Shown here one piece after another: positions 1-12,260 of a DNA stretch of 64,000 bases (position 1 is its first letter; each line of letters opens with the position of its first letter). Under the pieces are notes generated by a model. The model was not told the DNA's origin. It saw nothing but the letters and a program-made list of their open reading frames with translations, and did no database searches. The DNA is from Ascochyta rabiei (Eukaryota; Ascomycota; Dothideomycetes; Pleosporales; Didymellaceae), in the NCBI RefSeq assembly GCF_004011695.2, contig NC_082405.1, positions 124,001 through 188,000 on the forward strand. The letters are read 5' to 3'. Both the position numbers and the translations under genes were made by a program.

Positions 1-643
1 AGACTCTAAAGATTAGCTTAATCTTTTCTTTAAATAGGTTAAAGTCTTTTATCTATTTATCTACGTTATCTAGGGCCTTGCTAGCTTAGTACTGCTGCAT
101 AAAGGGCTTAATCTAGGTAAACGCTTTGCTACGCATGTAGCTAGCTGCAAGGACTACTTGTTTAGCCTTAGGAACTTTCTTGCCTTAGAAGGTAAAGAAG
201 AGATCCTACTGTATAAGCTAGTTATTCAGCTTACTACAATCTCTGTAGTAAAGGTTAGGCTTATTAACGTTTATAGTGCTAGTAGTAACAGTTGCATCTA
301 TATTAATGTCGCTAGACGTAGAGTTGCTAGGGGTAGCACAGAATCTAATAGTACTTATCTTAGGGGTGTTTAAAATATTAAAGTTGTACTTTAGTTAAAG
401 ACTGTAAGCACTAATTCTATTAGTTCTTAGGGATAAGTACTAGTAGATTAGTTAAGGTTATTAACTAAGCAAAGCTTGTAAAGATAGGGTGCACTAAATA
501 GTACAGAGTTGACTGTCTAGTTTAAGCGCAGGTTAAGATTCTAAAGACAAACTTAATTAATAAGGTTAAACACAAACTATAAGGGTTGTGTTCCTACTTA
601 ACTATATACTTTAATAATAGTAGTAGTAATACAGGCTAATTAG
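1..643 (-). mobile_element. Ty3/gypsy-like Gag and flank relic, copy 1
   Basis: AT-rich sequence without an intact gene. Read on the minus strand, about 170 down to 11 gives one frame resembling a fungal gypsy Gag core (VVLAASYMRSKAF, then IKPFMQQY, ASKALDNVDK, FNLFKEK). It is interrupted only by TAG and TAA codons standing where TGG, CAG or CAA would be expected, which is the RIP pattern. The same sequence recurs in the same orientation at 11235-12260. Positions 421-643 recur inverted at 3276-3483 and could be LTR or leader sequence. The window starts inside the element. The Gag assignment rests on pattern resemblance only. Confidence 0.55.
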
Positions 644-3483
644 TGTTAAGAATCCTCTAATCGCACTAATTACTAATCGTACTAATCACTAATCACACTA
701 ATCACTAATTGTATTGATTATGCCAAGCCTGATCATAATACATGATTCTTGGCTTCTTGCCAAGTGTTGAAGCTGTCATGTTTGCTTACGCTGAGCCTAA
801 TGACTTGTTGTACTTACTGTGCCCTATGCACTGTAATTGGCTTACATCCTTCCCGTGTTCTGTAGATCGTAACATTACTGTTCTTCTATAACCTCTGTTT
901 CTAGACTAGGACCAGCTAGTAGCTTAAAGAGATTATCTAGCTTATCTAAAGCTGCCTTCTCCCCTTCTTGTATCTGTGCTAAAGTAAGAGAATCCTTTAG
1001 AATTATAATCTAGCGTATTATAGTAGCAGATAATCTATACTGTTAGTCCCTAATTATATCCCTAGCTATATTAAACACCTATTTAACTCTAACTTCTATT
1101 ATTAGTACTGTAAGTATATCTTTTGCTACATAAGCAAGTTGTAGATAAGTTGCAGCGTTAACCTTCTACTAGTCTAGTAGATTAAATCTATCTCCCTGTT
1201 GTATGCAAGGGGTACTAAGATAGGCCTTTCCTTCTTAGCAGGTGTAAGCTACCTCCTTGTTATTATTAGATAGGTTTAAACTCTAACTATAGGATAAGAA
1301 GCTCCTATTAGGTTACTAGACTAATATTGCGGGTTTTTAGAACTAATTATCTTCTACTTACTGTTAAACAGGGTTGTGAAGTACTTATGTAGAGCAACCT
1401 AAATTATTATTGTTATAACAATCTAGGTATTGTAAGAATTGCTCTTAGTATATGTGCTTATCTTAAACTTCCTAGGTATTATCCTTATAACGTAGTTACT
1501 AATAGTATATAATAAACTGCTGTAATAACATTACCTTATATATAGTAAGCTTCTAGCTTAGATCTAAAATAGTTGAACAGTTAAACAAGAACCCACAACT
1601 GTCCTCTGTTTTTAAATAGTACTTAGACAGCTTAACACAACCCTTTTACGCAGCTGCTTTTATAACTTCTAGCTATTCTAAGTTATTAGCGTAACCTAGG
1701 TTGTTACTAAGCTCTTTAGTTATCTAATCTAAGAAATTAGATAGCTAGTTGTATATTAGCTAGATGTGCTAGATAAAGGGCTTATAAGTCTTACTAAGGG
1801 TACTAGATACCTTCTTAAATTGCTGTAGTATTATTGTAACAGCCTGCATGTGCTGCTACTTAGTTACTGCTAGTTAAAGTTTCTTAAGATCTTTAAAATT
1901 AGCTTCTGCTACCTTATTATATTTAGAAGCACCTTCTCTACAGCTTAGTGCCTTTAGTGTAGTTTCTTGCTCTAACTATTTATTAATGTAGACCTAAAGC
2001 TTTAGTGCCTGCTTACACATATTATAGGTAGAGTTCTACCTAGTCCTAATATCTTATATAACTAATAGTTAATAATTTACTTAAATATTACTCTATAGTG
2101 CAAGAAACCTCTTAAATTATTATAGTAATAGATCTATTGCAATGCAGATAGCTTAGATCTGTGTTACACTTAGTATGTAATAAAATAATATAATAAATAA
2201 TTTCTACCTTCTAGAGAGAGTTTAGAATAGACATGCTGTTTTTAATACCCCTAATATAGTGTTCCTGCAGTCTTTATGCATGCTCTAGTTCTAGTAATAC
2301 CTTAAGTTAGAGATAGTAAATAATGTCTTGTATAATAAGGTTAATTATATATGCAAGACAAGGAACAGTTTTTTCTCTGCTATCCTAATTAATGTTGTTC
2401 TGCTGTAGCAACCTCTCTAGGGTCTGTAATAATGCACTGTTATTACTAGTATTATTGCAAGTAATAGCAAGCAGTTATTTTATAGTTTTAGTTTCCTAAA
2501 GATGTTAAAGAACTTGCTGTGCTATAGAGGATCTTATATATTTTCTGCGTATAGAAATAAAGTCTAAAAGGACTTCTTGTAATTTCTAGCTCTTGTTTAT
2601 ATAGTAACCTTTAATAGCTAGAAAGCTAAGGTAATTACTTACAGTCTAGGCATCTAATATAATAGACAATTTAGTACTAGAACTAAGATCCTAGAGAAGA
2701 GAGTGTTCAGCAGCCTTAAATTAGCTCTAGAACATCTAGCCAAATTTATAGCAGGTAGTTATTACAGCTTCCAGCCTTAGGAAGTAGATAAATTGTTAGA
2801 ATAATAGCTGTTTAATTGTTTAAAATAAGAGGTTGTTGTTAACAACTAATTGCATAAGCTCTGTTTTAAAGGCTAAAGCAGAGTATACAGGATTAGAAGA
2901 AAACTAGTTTTTATTTTACTGGCGGGCAGTGTATAGATATAATGGGAGGTTTAATAAAGCATAAGTAGGATTATTAATTTGTCTGCAGGCTTGTAAACTG
3001 TTACGATCTACAGAACACAGGAAGGATGTAAGCTAATTACAGTGTATAGGGCACAGTAAGTACAACAAGTTATTAGGGTCAGCGTAAGCAAACATGACAG
3101 CGTTAACACTTAGCAAGAAGCTAAGAATCACGTGATATGATTAGGCTTAGCATAATTAGTACAATTAGTAATTATTGTAATTAGTGATTAGTGTGATTAG
3201 TGATTAGTGTAATTAGTGATTAGTGTGATTAGTGATTAGTGCGATTAGAGGATCCTTAACACTAATCAGCCTATATTACCACTACTATTATTAAAGTAAA
3301 TAGTTAAGTAGGAACACAACCCTTATAGTTTGTGTTTAACCTTATTAATTAAGTTTGTCTTTAGATTCTTAACCTGCGCTTAAACTAGACAGTCTACTCT
3401 GTACTATTTAGTGCACCCTATCTTTACAATCTTTGCTTAGTTAATACCCCTAACTAATCTACTAGTACTTATCCCTAAGAACT
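421..3483. repeat. Long inverted repeat, arms of about 450-480 bp
   Basis: Positions 421-876 and 3003-3483 are inverted copies with scattered transitions. The inner parts belong to the hAT element ends. The outer parts (421-643 and 3276-3483) are the sequence found next to the gypsy Gag relics and again, singly, at about 12060-12250. The right arm stops exactly where the copia LTR begins (3484). Confidence 0.75.
644..3275 (-). mobile_element. RIP-degraded hAT-family DNA transposon
   Basis: The minus strand from about 2875 down to 2340 reads in a single frame as a hAT transposase with in-frame TAA/TAG codons. Recognisable blocks are KLSIILDA, NYLSFLAIKGYY, the TSNN block in ITCNNTSNN, and VPCLAYIINL. 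The same strand ends near 890 with an open, charged C-terminus (LAQIQEGEKAALDKLDN, then LAGPSLETEVIEEQ and a stop) just inside the left arm. The ends are inverted copies rich in ACTAATC-type subterminal repeats (about 660-720 and 3165-3245). No intact reading frame remains, so any mobility would need a transposase in trans. The exact termini are uncertain because the inverted identity runs on into the flanks. Confidence 0.7.
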
Positions 3484-3651
3484 TGTCAGATTGGATGGTA
3501 ATAGTAATGAGTTGATAATGATGTATTAATATTCTGTTGTTGTTCTATGTAAGGGTGATTTTCGTCTTATCTAGGTTTTGGTAGGGGCCCCTACACAGTT
3601 TCTTAGCAGGTATATTGCCTAACCTATTTCTCTACTACCTTTTATTTAACA
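3484..3651 (-). repeat. Copia 3' LTR
   Basis: A 168-bp direct repeat of 10456-10623. It keeps TG...CA ends in the forward reading (tgtcagattggatgg to tttatttaaca). It is less mutated than the right copy, and the polypurine tract abuts it at 3652. Confidence 0.8.
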
Positions 3652-4589
3652 CACCCCCTTAGCTTAGAATCCTATTACAAGCTGTATAAACTAGTTAATT
3701 AACTCTTTAACATAAGGTCCTCTAGTTGCTTGTACATCTTCTTAAGCAGGATATCCCTTAATGTACCCTTCTAGCCCTTAATAAGTCCTAACTAATTAAG
3801 AAAGCTAGCCTATTTGCTAATTAGCAACAACTTTATAAATCTATCTGCAATTATATTGTTAGATAGGATATATTCTACTTTAATTATTTTACAGTTAACT
3901 TCTTATTATAACAAGTAGTTGTGTATATTAATATGCTAAAGTTTAATTTATATCTTAGCAACGTCTATAGTAACTAGATATATTATCTATATATTGTTAC
4001 ATTTAATAATAATTATAGGATTGCTTAGGGTTACCTAAAGCTCTTTTAACAGTTAAGAGGTAAATATTACTTCCTTAGCTACTTAAGACAGTGCTAGGAG
4101 CTTGGCCTTAGTAGTTAACGTTGTAACAGTATCTTGTTTATTTGCTCTCTAGGTAATAAGTCCTCTAAATAGCTTAATAGCGTATCCTTAGGAACTCTTC
4201 TAGTCTACAGTGTTATTAGCAAATAATGCGTTACTTACAACTTTAAGTCCTTTACCCTGTCTAAAGTTAAGTAACAGATTTCTTATCTTCTATAGGTACA
4301 GGAGCACTTAGTTAGCAGCGTCTTAGTGTTTATTACTTAGGTTAACTAGAAAGCGTATAAGTTGTAACGTGGCAAACGCTATATTAGGTTAAGTAGTTAC
4401 TGCTGTAAATAACAGGGATCTAATATTTTGCTAATATTAATTAATCTCTAGCAGTTTAGCTAGACTGTTCCTAGACTTAAGTTTAATTTTAGACATTAGC
4501 GTATTATACCTTACGTTATATCTAATTACTAATTAACTAATCTTATTAATATATGTAGCTTATAACAATTTAATTGTCTATTACTATCT

Positions 4590-4860
4590 ATTATATTAGA
4601 CTTCTACACTAAGGAGCTATTAAAGGTTGTCTCCTCTAGTGTATAGGTAACGCTCCTGTATCTGTTTAATAGCATTATCTGCCTCTTGTTTATACTTTAG
4701 GTAGTACGCAATTATAATATTATTTATATAGAAGAAGATAATTATTCTATCCTTAATTATACAGTATAGCTCTTATAGTACTTATTTAAATCTAATTCTA
4801 GCTAATATTGCTGTAAATTCCTTCTGCTATAGTAGAGAGGAGATGCAGAGTCTATATAAG
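4590..4860 (-). pseudogene. Copia reverse transcriptase relic
   Basis: One minus-strand frame reads QKEFTAILARI, ELYCIIKDRIIIFFYINN, then YKQEADNAIKQIQERYLYT and LLSVEV, broken by TAA/TAG codons. This matches the copia RT_2 region. The catalytic YVDD box reads YINN, explained by G-to-A changes on the coding strand. Such a protein cannot be active. Confidence 0.8.
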
Positions 4861-5496
4861 GCTTTTTGTACCTTTAGTGAGGTGCCTGTCTTCTAGTATC
4901 CTCTTAGCATCCTTATATATATTTTGTAGTTAATAGCTATATAGATAAACGCATTTATAGCACCTTATTATTTTAGTTTAAGATTATATTTTATAGTAAT
5001 TACTATTAGTACTTTAAGTAATTAGCCTGTAAGTGTTGCTGTATACGTGTCTTGTAACATAATATTATATTATTAGTCTCCTCTAACTATAAGCCTTACT
5101 TTATACTTATTAAGGTAGTAGTATTTATTAAGCTTGTATGTATAGACCTACATACAGTTAAGTATTTATTATCTAGACTTCTAAACTAGAGCTACTAGAA
5201 CTTTAGTCTATAACTCTATTTGTTTATAGCTTTATACGTGTTTATTTTCTGCTTATTTAAACATCTTGTAGAGAGGGTGCTCCTCTAGCTTTAAGTATAC
5301 TGTAAGTATTAGTAGGAGTTTATTCTAATACAGCTTAATTCCCTTTACTATAATCCTCTTTAATTAAGCTTTATTAAAAGGTTTTCGTTTATATTAACTA
5401 AGGTGTCCTGCCTTAGTGCCTGCTATAAATGCAGCTCCCTACAGCGTTGTTACAGACGTTCGTTAGTCTTATTTAAGTTGGTCTGTTGTCTTATTA

Positions 5497-7360
5497 ACGT
5501 ACCCCACGGGCGAGCCGCTCAACGGGCGAGCCGCTCACTTTTGCCAAGCCCCCACTAAACTCCACCCTATTATGGCCCAAAACAACCTAGTTTGGTGCTG
5601 TAAAGTGCAGTATGGCCTGTAATACTATTTAGAAACTACTTCTACCTCTTTCTAACACGTTCGCGCGTTGTGTCCTGTCTGATTGCACTGTCCACAGCGT
5701 CTTTAGGAGGGCTCACCTCCTTTAGCACGCACCTGCTTCTTTACCTTCTTCCTATTACTACGCGCCCCAAACTCCTTTAGAGTTGTTAATTGCAGGCTAT
5801 CCTTAACTGTTAGGGTCCCTTCTGCCTAAACTTGCTTTCTTTTGTGTGATTTTTGTTGTGTAGCTGCCTTATTAGCAGCTTAAAGCTAAGTAATCTCCTG
5901 TTGCGCTAACACTAGCTTATGCGCAATTATTGCTGCCTCTTTTACTACCTTCTTAAAAGCCTTAACTATAGAGGTAGGCAAACTATCTATATGCCTCTAA
6001 ATCCTTGTCTTTATAAGCGTTAATTACGACCCAAGTTTAAGGGTGTTACTTAGGGTTTGCGACTGCCAGAGCTTGTTATTAACAGGTAGTAGTGGTGATA
6101 GAGTGCGCAACTTCACATTAAGGGCTATTATAACCCGGTCTAGGTTAAATAGGACTAATCTAGCACCTTAGAACCCTCCCTAGATGTTCTTAGAAGTAAT
6201 TACAGTATTATAGGCGCGTATAAAGTATAGCAGGAACTCTATCTTTATAATATAGTTAATCTGGTTATATATAAGTATTTTAGCTTAGCGCCTATATGCC
6301 TTCTTTAAAGCAGTAAAAAAACCTACATTAAGGGGCTGTGTAAGGTGTAATAAGTAAGAAGGCAAACAGAGAGTAATAATCTTATTATCCTTACAGTATT
6401 GCTGGAATTTAAGAGAGTTATGGCTCTTATAACTATTAATAATAAGCAAACAGTAGGTGCTAATAGTACGCTCCTTTGTATGCCTATTCAAGTGCTTTAA
6501 CTAGTTATAACCAAGCTTGTTAGTAGTCTAGCTGTTATTAGAGACTCTAATAACCCAGTTGTAAGGCAGATCCTCTTCTTTGTACCAGGCAGAGAGGTAG
6601 TAGTAGGCTTTAAAGATAAGGAAGGCTAGAATAGCCTATCCTTTGGTATTAATGCTTACTATAGCCGTAGCCCACTCTTGGTTGCCTGGCTAGATAGCCT
6701 TTAGCCGACCCTGTCGTTCTAAAGCTGTAACAACTGCTCCTAGGAAGATCTGGCCTATTATAAAGCCTGTCTTGTTAAAGTTGTATGTGTCTTTATCCTA
6801 GATGCTATACTTAGCTTTAATATTACCTACTAGGCCAAACCAGCCCTATAGAACCTCAGAATCCTTACAGAGGGCTCTCTTATAGTTGTACTTGCAATTA
6901 AACTTAACTTTAAGCTCTAGGTGTTGCTTAACAAACATACTAGGCCAGTTTATGCTAATAGGGCCTAGATTGCGCTTAGCGCGCAAAGAATTAGCCATAG
7001 TAGCTACATCTAAGAGCTAAGGGGAAAATCCTTACGCATCTAGCTTAAGAACATGCTTAATAATTACCTCCTCCTTATTGTTGTCTAGCTTCTGTAAGTT
7101 AGCTATAGAATCTGCGTGTAAAGGTCGTCCTGTATGTTGGTTGCTTAGTGTCTTTTAAGGGACCCTGTAGATAGCTGCACCGCGTTGCTAAGAGAGATTC
7201 GCGTCTTGTTTAAGAGCCTGGAGCGCAAGCTATATCTAAGCTTCCTTTAACGCGTCTAAATGGTGTTGTTAAGAAGACATTAGTGTAGGAGGAGAAGTTT
7301 AGTGGGGGCTTGGCAAAAGTAAGCAGCTCGTCTGTTAAGCGGCTTGCCTGTGGGGTACGT
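5497..7360 (-). mobile_element. Pogo/Fot1-type DNA transposon nested in copia
   Basis: A 1,864-bp element with terminal inverted repeats (left acgtaccccac, right gtggggtacgt) flanked by TA on both sides (5495-5496 and 7361-7362), the Tc1/mariner/pogo target duplication. Just inside the left end, the motif cgggcgagccgctca occurs twice in tandem; a degenerate form sits near the right end. A DDE transposase relic lies on the minus strand. Size and ends fit the Fot1/pogo elements of Pleosporales (about 1.8-1.9 kb). The copia element was already present when it inserted. Confidence 0.85.
6285..6491 (-). pseudogene. DDE transposase relic of the pogo element
   Basis: A 68-codon open stretch with the DDE_1 signature: LLIINSYKSHNSLKFQQYC, LCLPSYLLHLTQPLNVGFF and ALKKAYR. 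Active Fot1/pogo enzymes carry Asp in the equivalent of the IIN block (IVDGHGSH type); here it is Asn, consistent with a G-to-A change. The flanking frame is interrupted by stops, so no full transposase is encoded. Confidence 0.8.
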
Positions 7361-10300
7361 TATAGCTTATTAATTTAGTTAGGAATACTGCTAGCAGAGG
7401 AGTTAGTAGAGGCGTTGGGTATACCTCTACAATCTTTCTACCTTAGTAATATTAGGGTTGTTTAGCACGCAGAGTATTCTCCTGCGTTGTCTTATTCTTA
7501 TAGAATATTTTAGTTTTAGATATATAGCTCTATATAGCCAGAAGTTTAACTATACTAATCTAAGTTACAATTTCCTCTAACATATTTTACATAAGGTTAT
7601 CTATAATATCCTCTATTTTACTATTAAATATTGTTTCTTTATTAAACACTATATTACAGGTACTAATTACTTTAGCTATTAATAGGACCTAGATTTAGTA
7701 TATGTTAGTAGACTAGTATCCTACTTAGTATCTAATCTATACCTTTAGGTCTAGTCTTTATAGCCTTAATTTTCTTTAATAAGTGTTATTAGTTATAGTA
7801 AATGCTTTGCATCTGTATACTCTTAAGTAAGCCTAGTTTAGTTTTTAAGTTCTAGTAACTATGCTATTTATATTAGCTATACGCGTAAAGAATATTTTAT
7901 ATAGTAGTCTCTACTTATTTAAATAATTTAGTGTCTAATTGTATAGGTATACTGCTGCTCTAGTAATTTCTAGCTAGAGTTCCTAAAGTAGATTTACGTC
8001 TAGTTAAATTGTGTATACCTTCTCTTTTATTACACCCCCTAAGCATTTAGCTCCTCTATTCTAAGCTTGTGTGTCTAGAGTAGAAGGCTTAAGTCTTATT
8101 AAGAGGGACGTGCACTATCTCTTAACCTCTTGTTTAACTATAATAATTTTGTTATTTATCTTAATTACCTTAACTACAATATTAAACTGTTTCTTTAAGA
8201 ACTAGATAAAGATCCTAAGTAGACAGATAATAGATCTTACAGGCCTATTGTCCTTAAAGTAGAAGTCCTACACGTACTAAGATTGTTAGCAGGTAATAAG
8301 CATTTAACTATTTTCCTTGTTAAAGCTTCCTGCTTTATATTTATAGAAGTCTATAGCTATTCTTTTGCCTAGGCCTTTGTTATTTAATTTTAGGGTTCTT
8401 TATATTTAATGCTTTAATTTTAATTATCTATATATGTTATATTACACTGTTATAATACCATTAATCTTTACCCCCTTAGATTAATATATAAGGTGCTTAA
8501 TTGCAGATAGTCCTAGATGTCTAAGCCTCTTATGCTATATTATAGCTGTTACTCTCTATAGTAATCTTCTATTGCAATTTATACGTATATAGAGTGCTGC
8601 TATAGCTATATTTAGTTATTTAATAACCTACTATCTAAAGCTTTCTGTTAGGATAGCTATAATGTTGCTGTTTCTTTAGCGTAGTATTATTAGATTTTCT
8701 TAGTTATCCTACTATATTCCTTGTCTTTAGAGTAACCTAAATAATACCAGGTTACAGAGGAAATCTAGGCACTACGCAACATTGTCTAAGCGTAGTACTT
8801 GTTTGCCTTAAGATCCCTTTGCTAATATATTAACAGTACTATATCCTTATATCTAGACCTTAGAGTTCCTAGTCTAGATATAATCTCCTATTGCTAGCTG
8901 GCGTACGTCTCTAAGTCTTAAGATGTTATTACAGATATACATAGTTAAGCTAGAATCTAGGAGAAATGCCTCCTTTTATAGATATCCTTAATTGCTTACA
9001 CTACATACTGCGTTTATACTACCTTTATTAACCTAAGTAATTTTTCAGCTATCTAGTTACTTAATAATTTTATATAGTGGTTAAGACGTCTTAATGTGTA
9101 GAGTAATTAATTAAGACGCTGTTGTTATTTACAGTTACTTAGTCCCTTAAGACATTGCCTGTATTCTCTTTTGTAAGTTACTGTTATATTTAAGCTTGTA
9201 CTGTACTAGTTTTGCAACACCTCTATTAAGCTTAAACTACTTAGGTGCCTTAGCTGTATTTACGTAGTAGTAGTTAGATATATTATAACACTGTTTACAG
9301 GCAGGATATATATCTTTAGCTCTTACTGTATTCCTCTCTAGGAACTGCTTAGTTCTGGCACTTTAGCTATCTATCTTTCTTTTACTTTGCCTAGGGTTTC
9401 CCTAGCCTTAATAATTATTATTAGATAGTACTCTTAGTTCTCTACTAAAGGCGTCCCTTTATAGGTTTAAGTTAGATTTACTGCTTACTGCGTATAATGC
9501 CTCTCTTACTACAAAGGCGCTCTTAGGCTTCCCTCTTAGTAGATATTAAAGGCTTGTATAATTATAGAAGAGTTTTATTATTCTTTTCCTATTTATAGCT
9601 TTCTTATTATATCCTAGCCTTTAGAACACTATAGTCTAGGTTAATGCTATCTTAGATACAGAGCCTAGAAAATTATTAATAACAGCTTATGTTTGTATAA
9701 CCTCAGCTACCTTAAGGGTCTTAGCTTAAGTTACTACCTAATTGTATTTACTTAGCTATATCTCCTAATTTGCAGTTATTTACATTAGTCTAAGTGCAGC
9801 GTAGTGTCTTTCTTGTACTTATACCTGTTCTTTGTCTACGTCCACTCTAACAGTGTCTTAGAAGGTAGTTATCTATTTGTGCAGCGTTCTGTTTTCTATA
9901 CAGCAGCTTAGCTACAGATATAGTGTTACTGTTATAAGAATATGCTTAACTATTCTTAATATTTTATTTTTCTTATCTTAATAGTCTTTCTTAAGTATCT
10001 TGTATAACTTAAGGTAAAGCTTATAGTCTTTGCAATCTTCTTTATATACCTCTTATCTCTTTTCTAAGAGGTCTAATACCTATATTAGGATTATAGGTGT
10101 TTACAGCGTAGTTATTAATATGTCTATTACTTTATGTGTTATTCTGCGCGTTCTGCTTTAACCTGCTTAGATTGTCTGTAATAACGTAGTTAAGGTGTTG
10201 CTTATGCTTATTACTAGTTTATATTGCGTAATTTCTAGAGGTAGTAGCGCCTCTGGTTGTATGCGTTAGAGTTACACCCCTTTAGGGTCTGCTAGCAGCT

Positions 10301-10455
10301 ATATATCTTGCAACTAGCACTTAATCTTAAGTTAGCAGTACTAGGAGACCTAGTTGCTTAAGTTAGTGAGAATGACCGTCGCGTCTCTCTAGCTTTGGCT
10401 AGTTGCTATTTTGCTTGTTGTTAGCGCTTATTATAGCAGCAGTAAGACTCTTAAT

Positions 10456-10623
10456 TATTAGATTAGATAGTAATAGTAATAAGTTAATAATAATGTATTA
10501 ATGTTCTGTTGTTGTTCTATGTAAGGGTGATTTTTGTCTTATCTAGGTTCTAGTAGGGGCCCCTACACGGTTTCTTAGCAGTTATATTACCTAACCTATT
10601 TCTCTAATACCTTTTATTTAACA
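10456..10623 (-). repeat. Copia 5' LTR
   Basis: Pairs with 3484-3651. It is more heavily RIP-mutated (for example gattggatgg has become gattagatag). It joins the pogo fragment directly at 10624. Confidence 0.8.
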
Positions 10624-11234
10624 CCTATTATAAAGCCTGTCTTGCGAAAGTTGTACGTGTCCTCATCCTAGATGCTATATTTGCTTTGGTGTTAGCTATT
10701 AGGCTAAACTAGCCCTGTAGAACCTTAGGATCCTTACAGAGGGATCTCTTATAGTTATACTTACAATTAAACTTAACTTTAAGCTCTAGGTGTTGCTTAA
10801 CAAACGTACTAGGCTAGTTTGCGCTAATAGGGCCTAGATTGCGCTTAGCGCGCAAAGAATTAGCCATAGTAGCTACATCTAAGAGCTAAGGGGAAAATCC
10901 TTACGCATCTAAGTTAGCTTAAGAACATGTTTAATAATTACCTTCTTCTTATTATTATCTAGCTTCTGTAAGTTAGCTATAGAATCTGCGCGTAAAGGTT
11001 GTCCTGCGCGTTGTCTGCTTAGTGTAGCTTAAGGAACCCTGTAGATAGCAGCAGCGCGTCGCAGGGATAGAGTTGCGTCTTGTTAAAGAGCCTAGAGCGC
11101 AAGCTGTATTTAAGCTTCCTTTAACGTGTCTAAATAGTGTTGTTAAGAAGACATTAGTGTAGGAAGGGTGGTTTGGTGGGGGCTTGGCAAAAGTGTTCTA
11201 CTCGCTTGGTGTTCCACTCGTCTGTGGGGTACGT
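10624..11234 (-). mobile_element. Pogo/Fot1 fragment (right end)
   Basis: Closely similar to 6754-7360 of the nested pogo element, ending in the same terminal repeat (tggggtacgt) followed by TA at 11235-11236. The left part is missing: the fragment starts exactly at the copia LTR. It lies in the gypsy relic at a TA that is also present, uninterrupted, in copy 1 (position 13-14). Confidence 0.8.
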
Positions 11235-12260
11235 TAGCTTAATTTTTTCTTTAAATAGGTTAACGTACTCTACGGTCGAGCGGATCACACAGTCGAGCGG
11301 ATCACTCAAAACCCCACCAAAATTGTCCAAAACCACAACGCTTTATTTCAACAACCACGCAATAAAATCTTTTTAAAATCTCAGAATAGTATTGCATAGC
11401 TACTAGTAAGTACATACCTAGGTTTCAGCTTTATAGCTATAATAGGTATAGAAATAGCCTGCAAATTGTGCTAAACACCCCTGTAAAACAGTAATCGCTT
11501 AATAACTTCTGTGTTATAGATTCTAGCACTCTAAAACTTTTAAATACTATTATTTATATTAGTGCAGCCCTGTCCTGAATATTGTAGAAGATTTTATTGC
11601 GTGGTTGTTGAGATAAAGGGTTGTGGTTTTGGGCAATTTTGGTGGGGTTTTGAGTGATCCGCTCGACCGTGTGATCCGCTCGACCGTGGAGTACGTTAAA
11701 GTCTTTTATCTATTTATCTACGTTATCTAGAGCCTTACTAGCTTAGTACTGCTGCATAAAGGGCTTAATCTAGGTAAACACTTTGCTACGCATATAGCTA
11801 GCTGCAAGGACTACTTATTTAGCCTTAGGAACCTTCTTACCTTAGAAGGTTAAGAAGAGGTCCTACTATATAAGCTAGTTACTAAGCTTACTACACTTTC
11901 TATAGTAAAGGTTAGGCTTATTAATATTTATAGTGCTAGTAGTAACAGTTATATCTATATTAATGTTACTAAATGTAGAGTTACTAGGGGTAGCATAGGA
12001 TCTAATAGTACTTATCTTAGGGGTGTTTTAAATGTTAAAGTTATACTTTAGTTAAAGACTGTAAGCACTAATCCTATTAGTTCTTAGAGATAAGTACTAG
12101 TAGATTAGTTAGGGTTATTAACTAAGCAAAGCTTATACAGATAGGGTGTAATAAATAGTACAGAGTAGACTGTCTAGTTTAAGAGTAGGTTAAGATTTTA
12201 AAGATAAACTTTATTAATAAGGTTAAATATAACCTATAAGGGTTGTGTATATACTAACTA
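11235..12260 (-). mobile_element. Ty3/gypsy-like Gag and flank relic, copy 2
   Basis: Direct-repeat partner of 1-640, interrupted at 11263-11696 by a MITE. The minus-strand Gag-like frame shows the same stop-codon pattern as copy 1. Similarity to copy 1 fades after about 12260. Confidence 0.6.
11263..11696. mobile_element. 434-bp MITE with pogo-like ends
   Basis: Terminal inverted repeats of roughly 105-110 bp (left acgtactctacggtcgagcg, right complement acgtactccacggtcgagcg) with TA on both sides (11261-11262, 11697-11698). The empty site survives in copy 1 of the host repeat. Each arm carries the motif ggtcgagcggatcac twice in tandem, the same layout as the pogo element. It has no coding capacity and is presumably mobilised by a pogo transposase in trans. 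It is markedly less AT-rich than its surroundings, so it probably arrived late or is too short for RIP. Confidence 0.85.

Larger units (their letters stand above)
3484..10623 (-). mobile_element. Ty1/copia LTR retrotransposon, RIP-degraded, with nested pogo element
   Basis: Two 168-bp LTRs (3484-3651 and 10456-10623) flank an AT-rich interior. A polypurine tract is visible on the minus strand at 3652-3660, next to the left LTR, so the element runs right to left and the right LTR is the 5' LTR. A copia-type reverse transcriptase lies close to the 3' end (about 4590-4860), as expected for integrase-before-RT order. Subtracting the 1,864-bp nested element leaves about 5.3 kb, a normal copia length. 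No target site duplication is visible: the left flank is gypsy-type repeat and the right flank is a pogo fragment, so a junction was rearranged. Confidence 0.8.
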
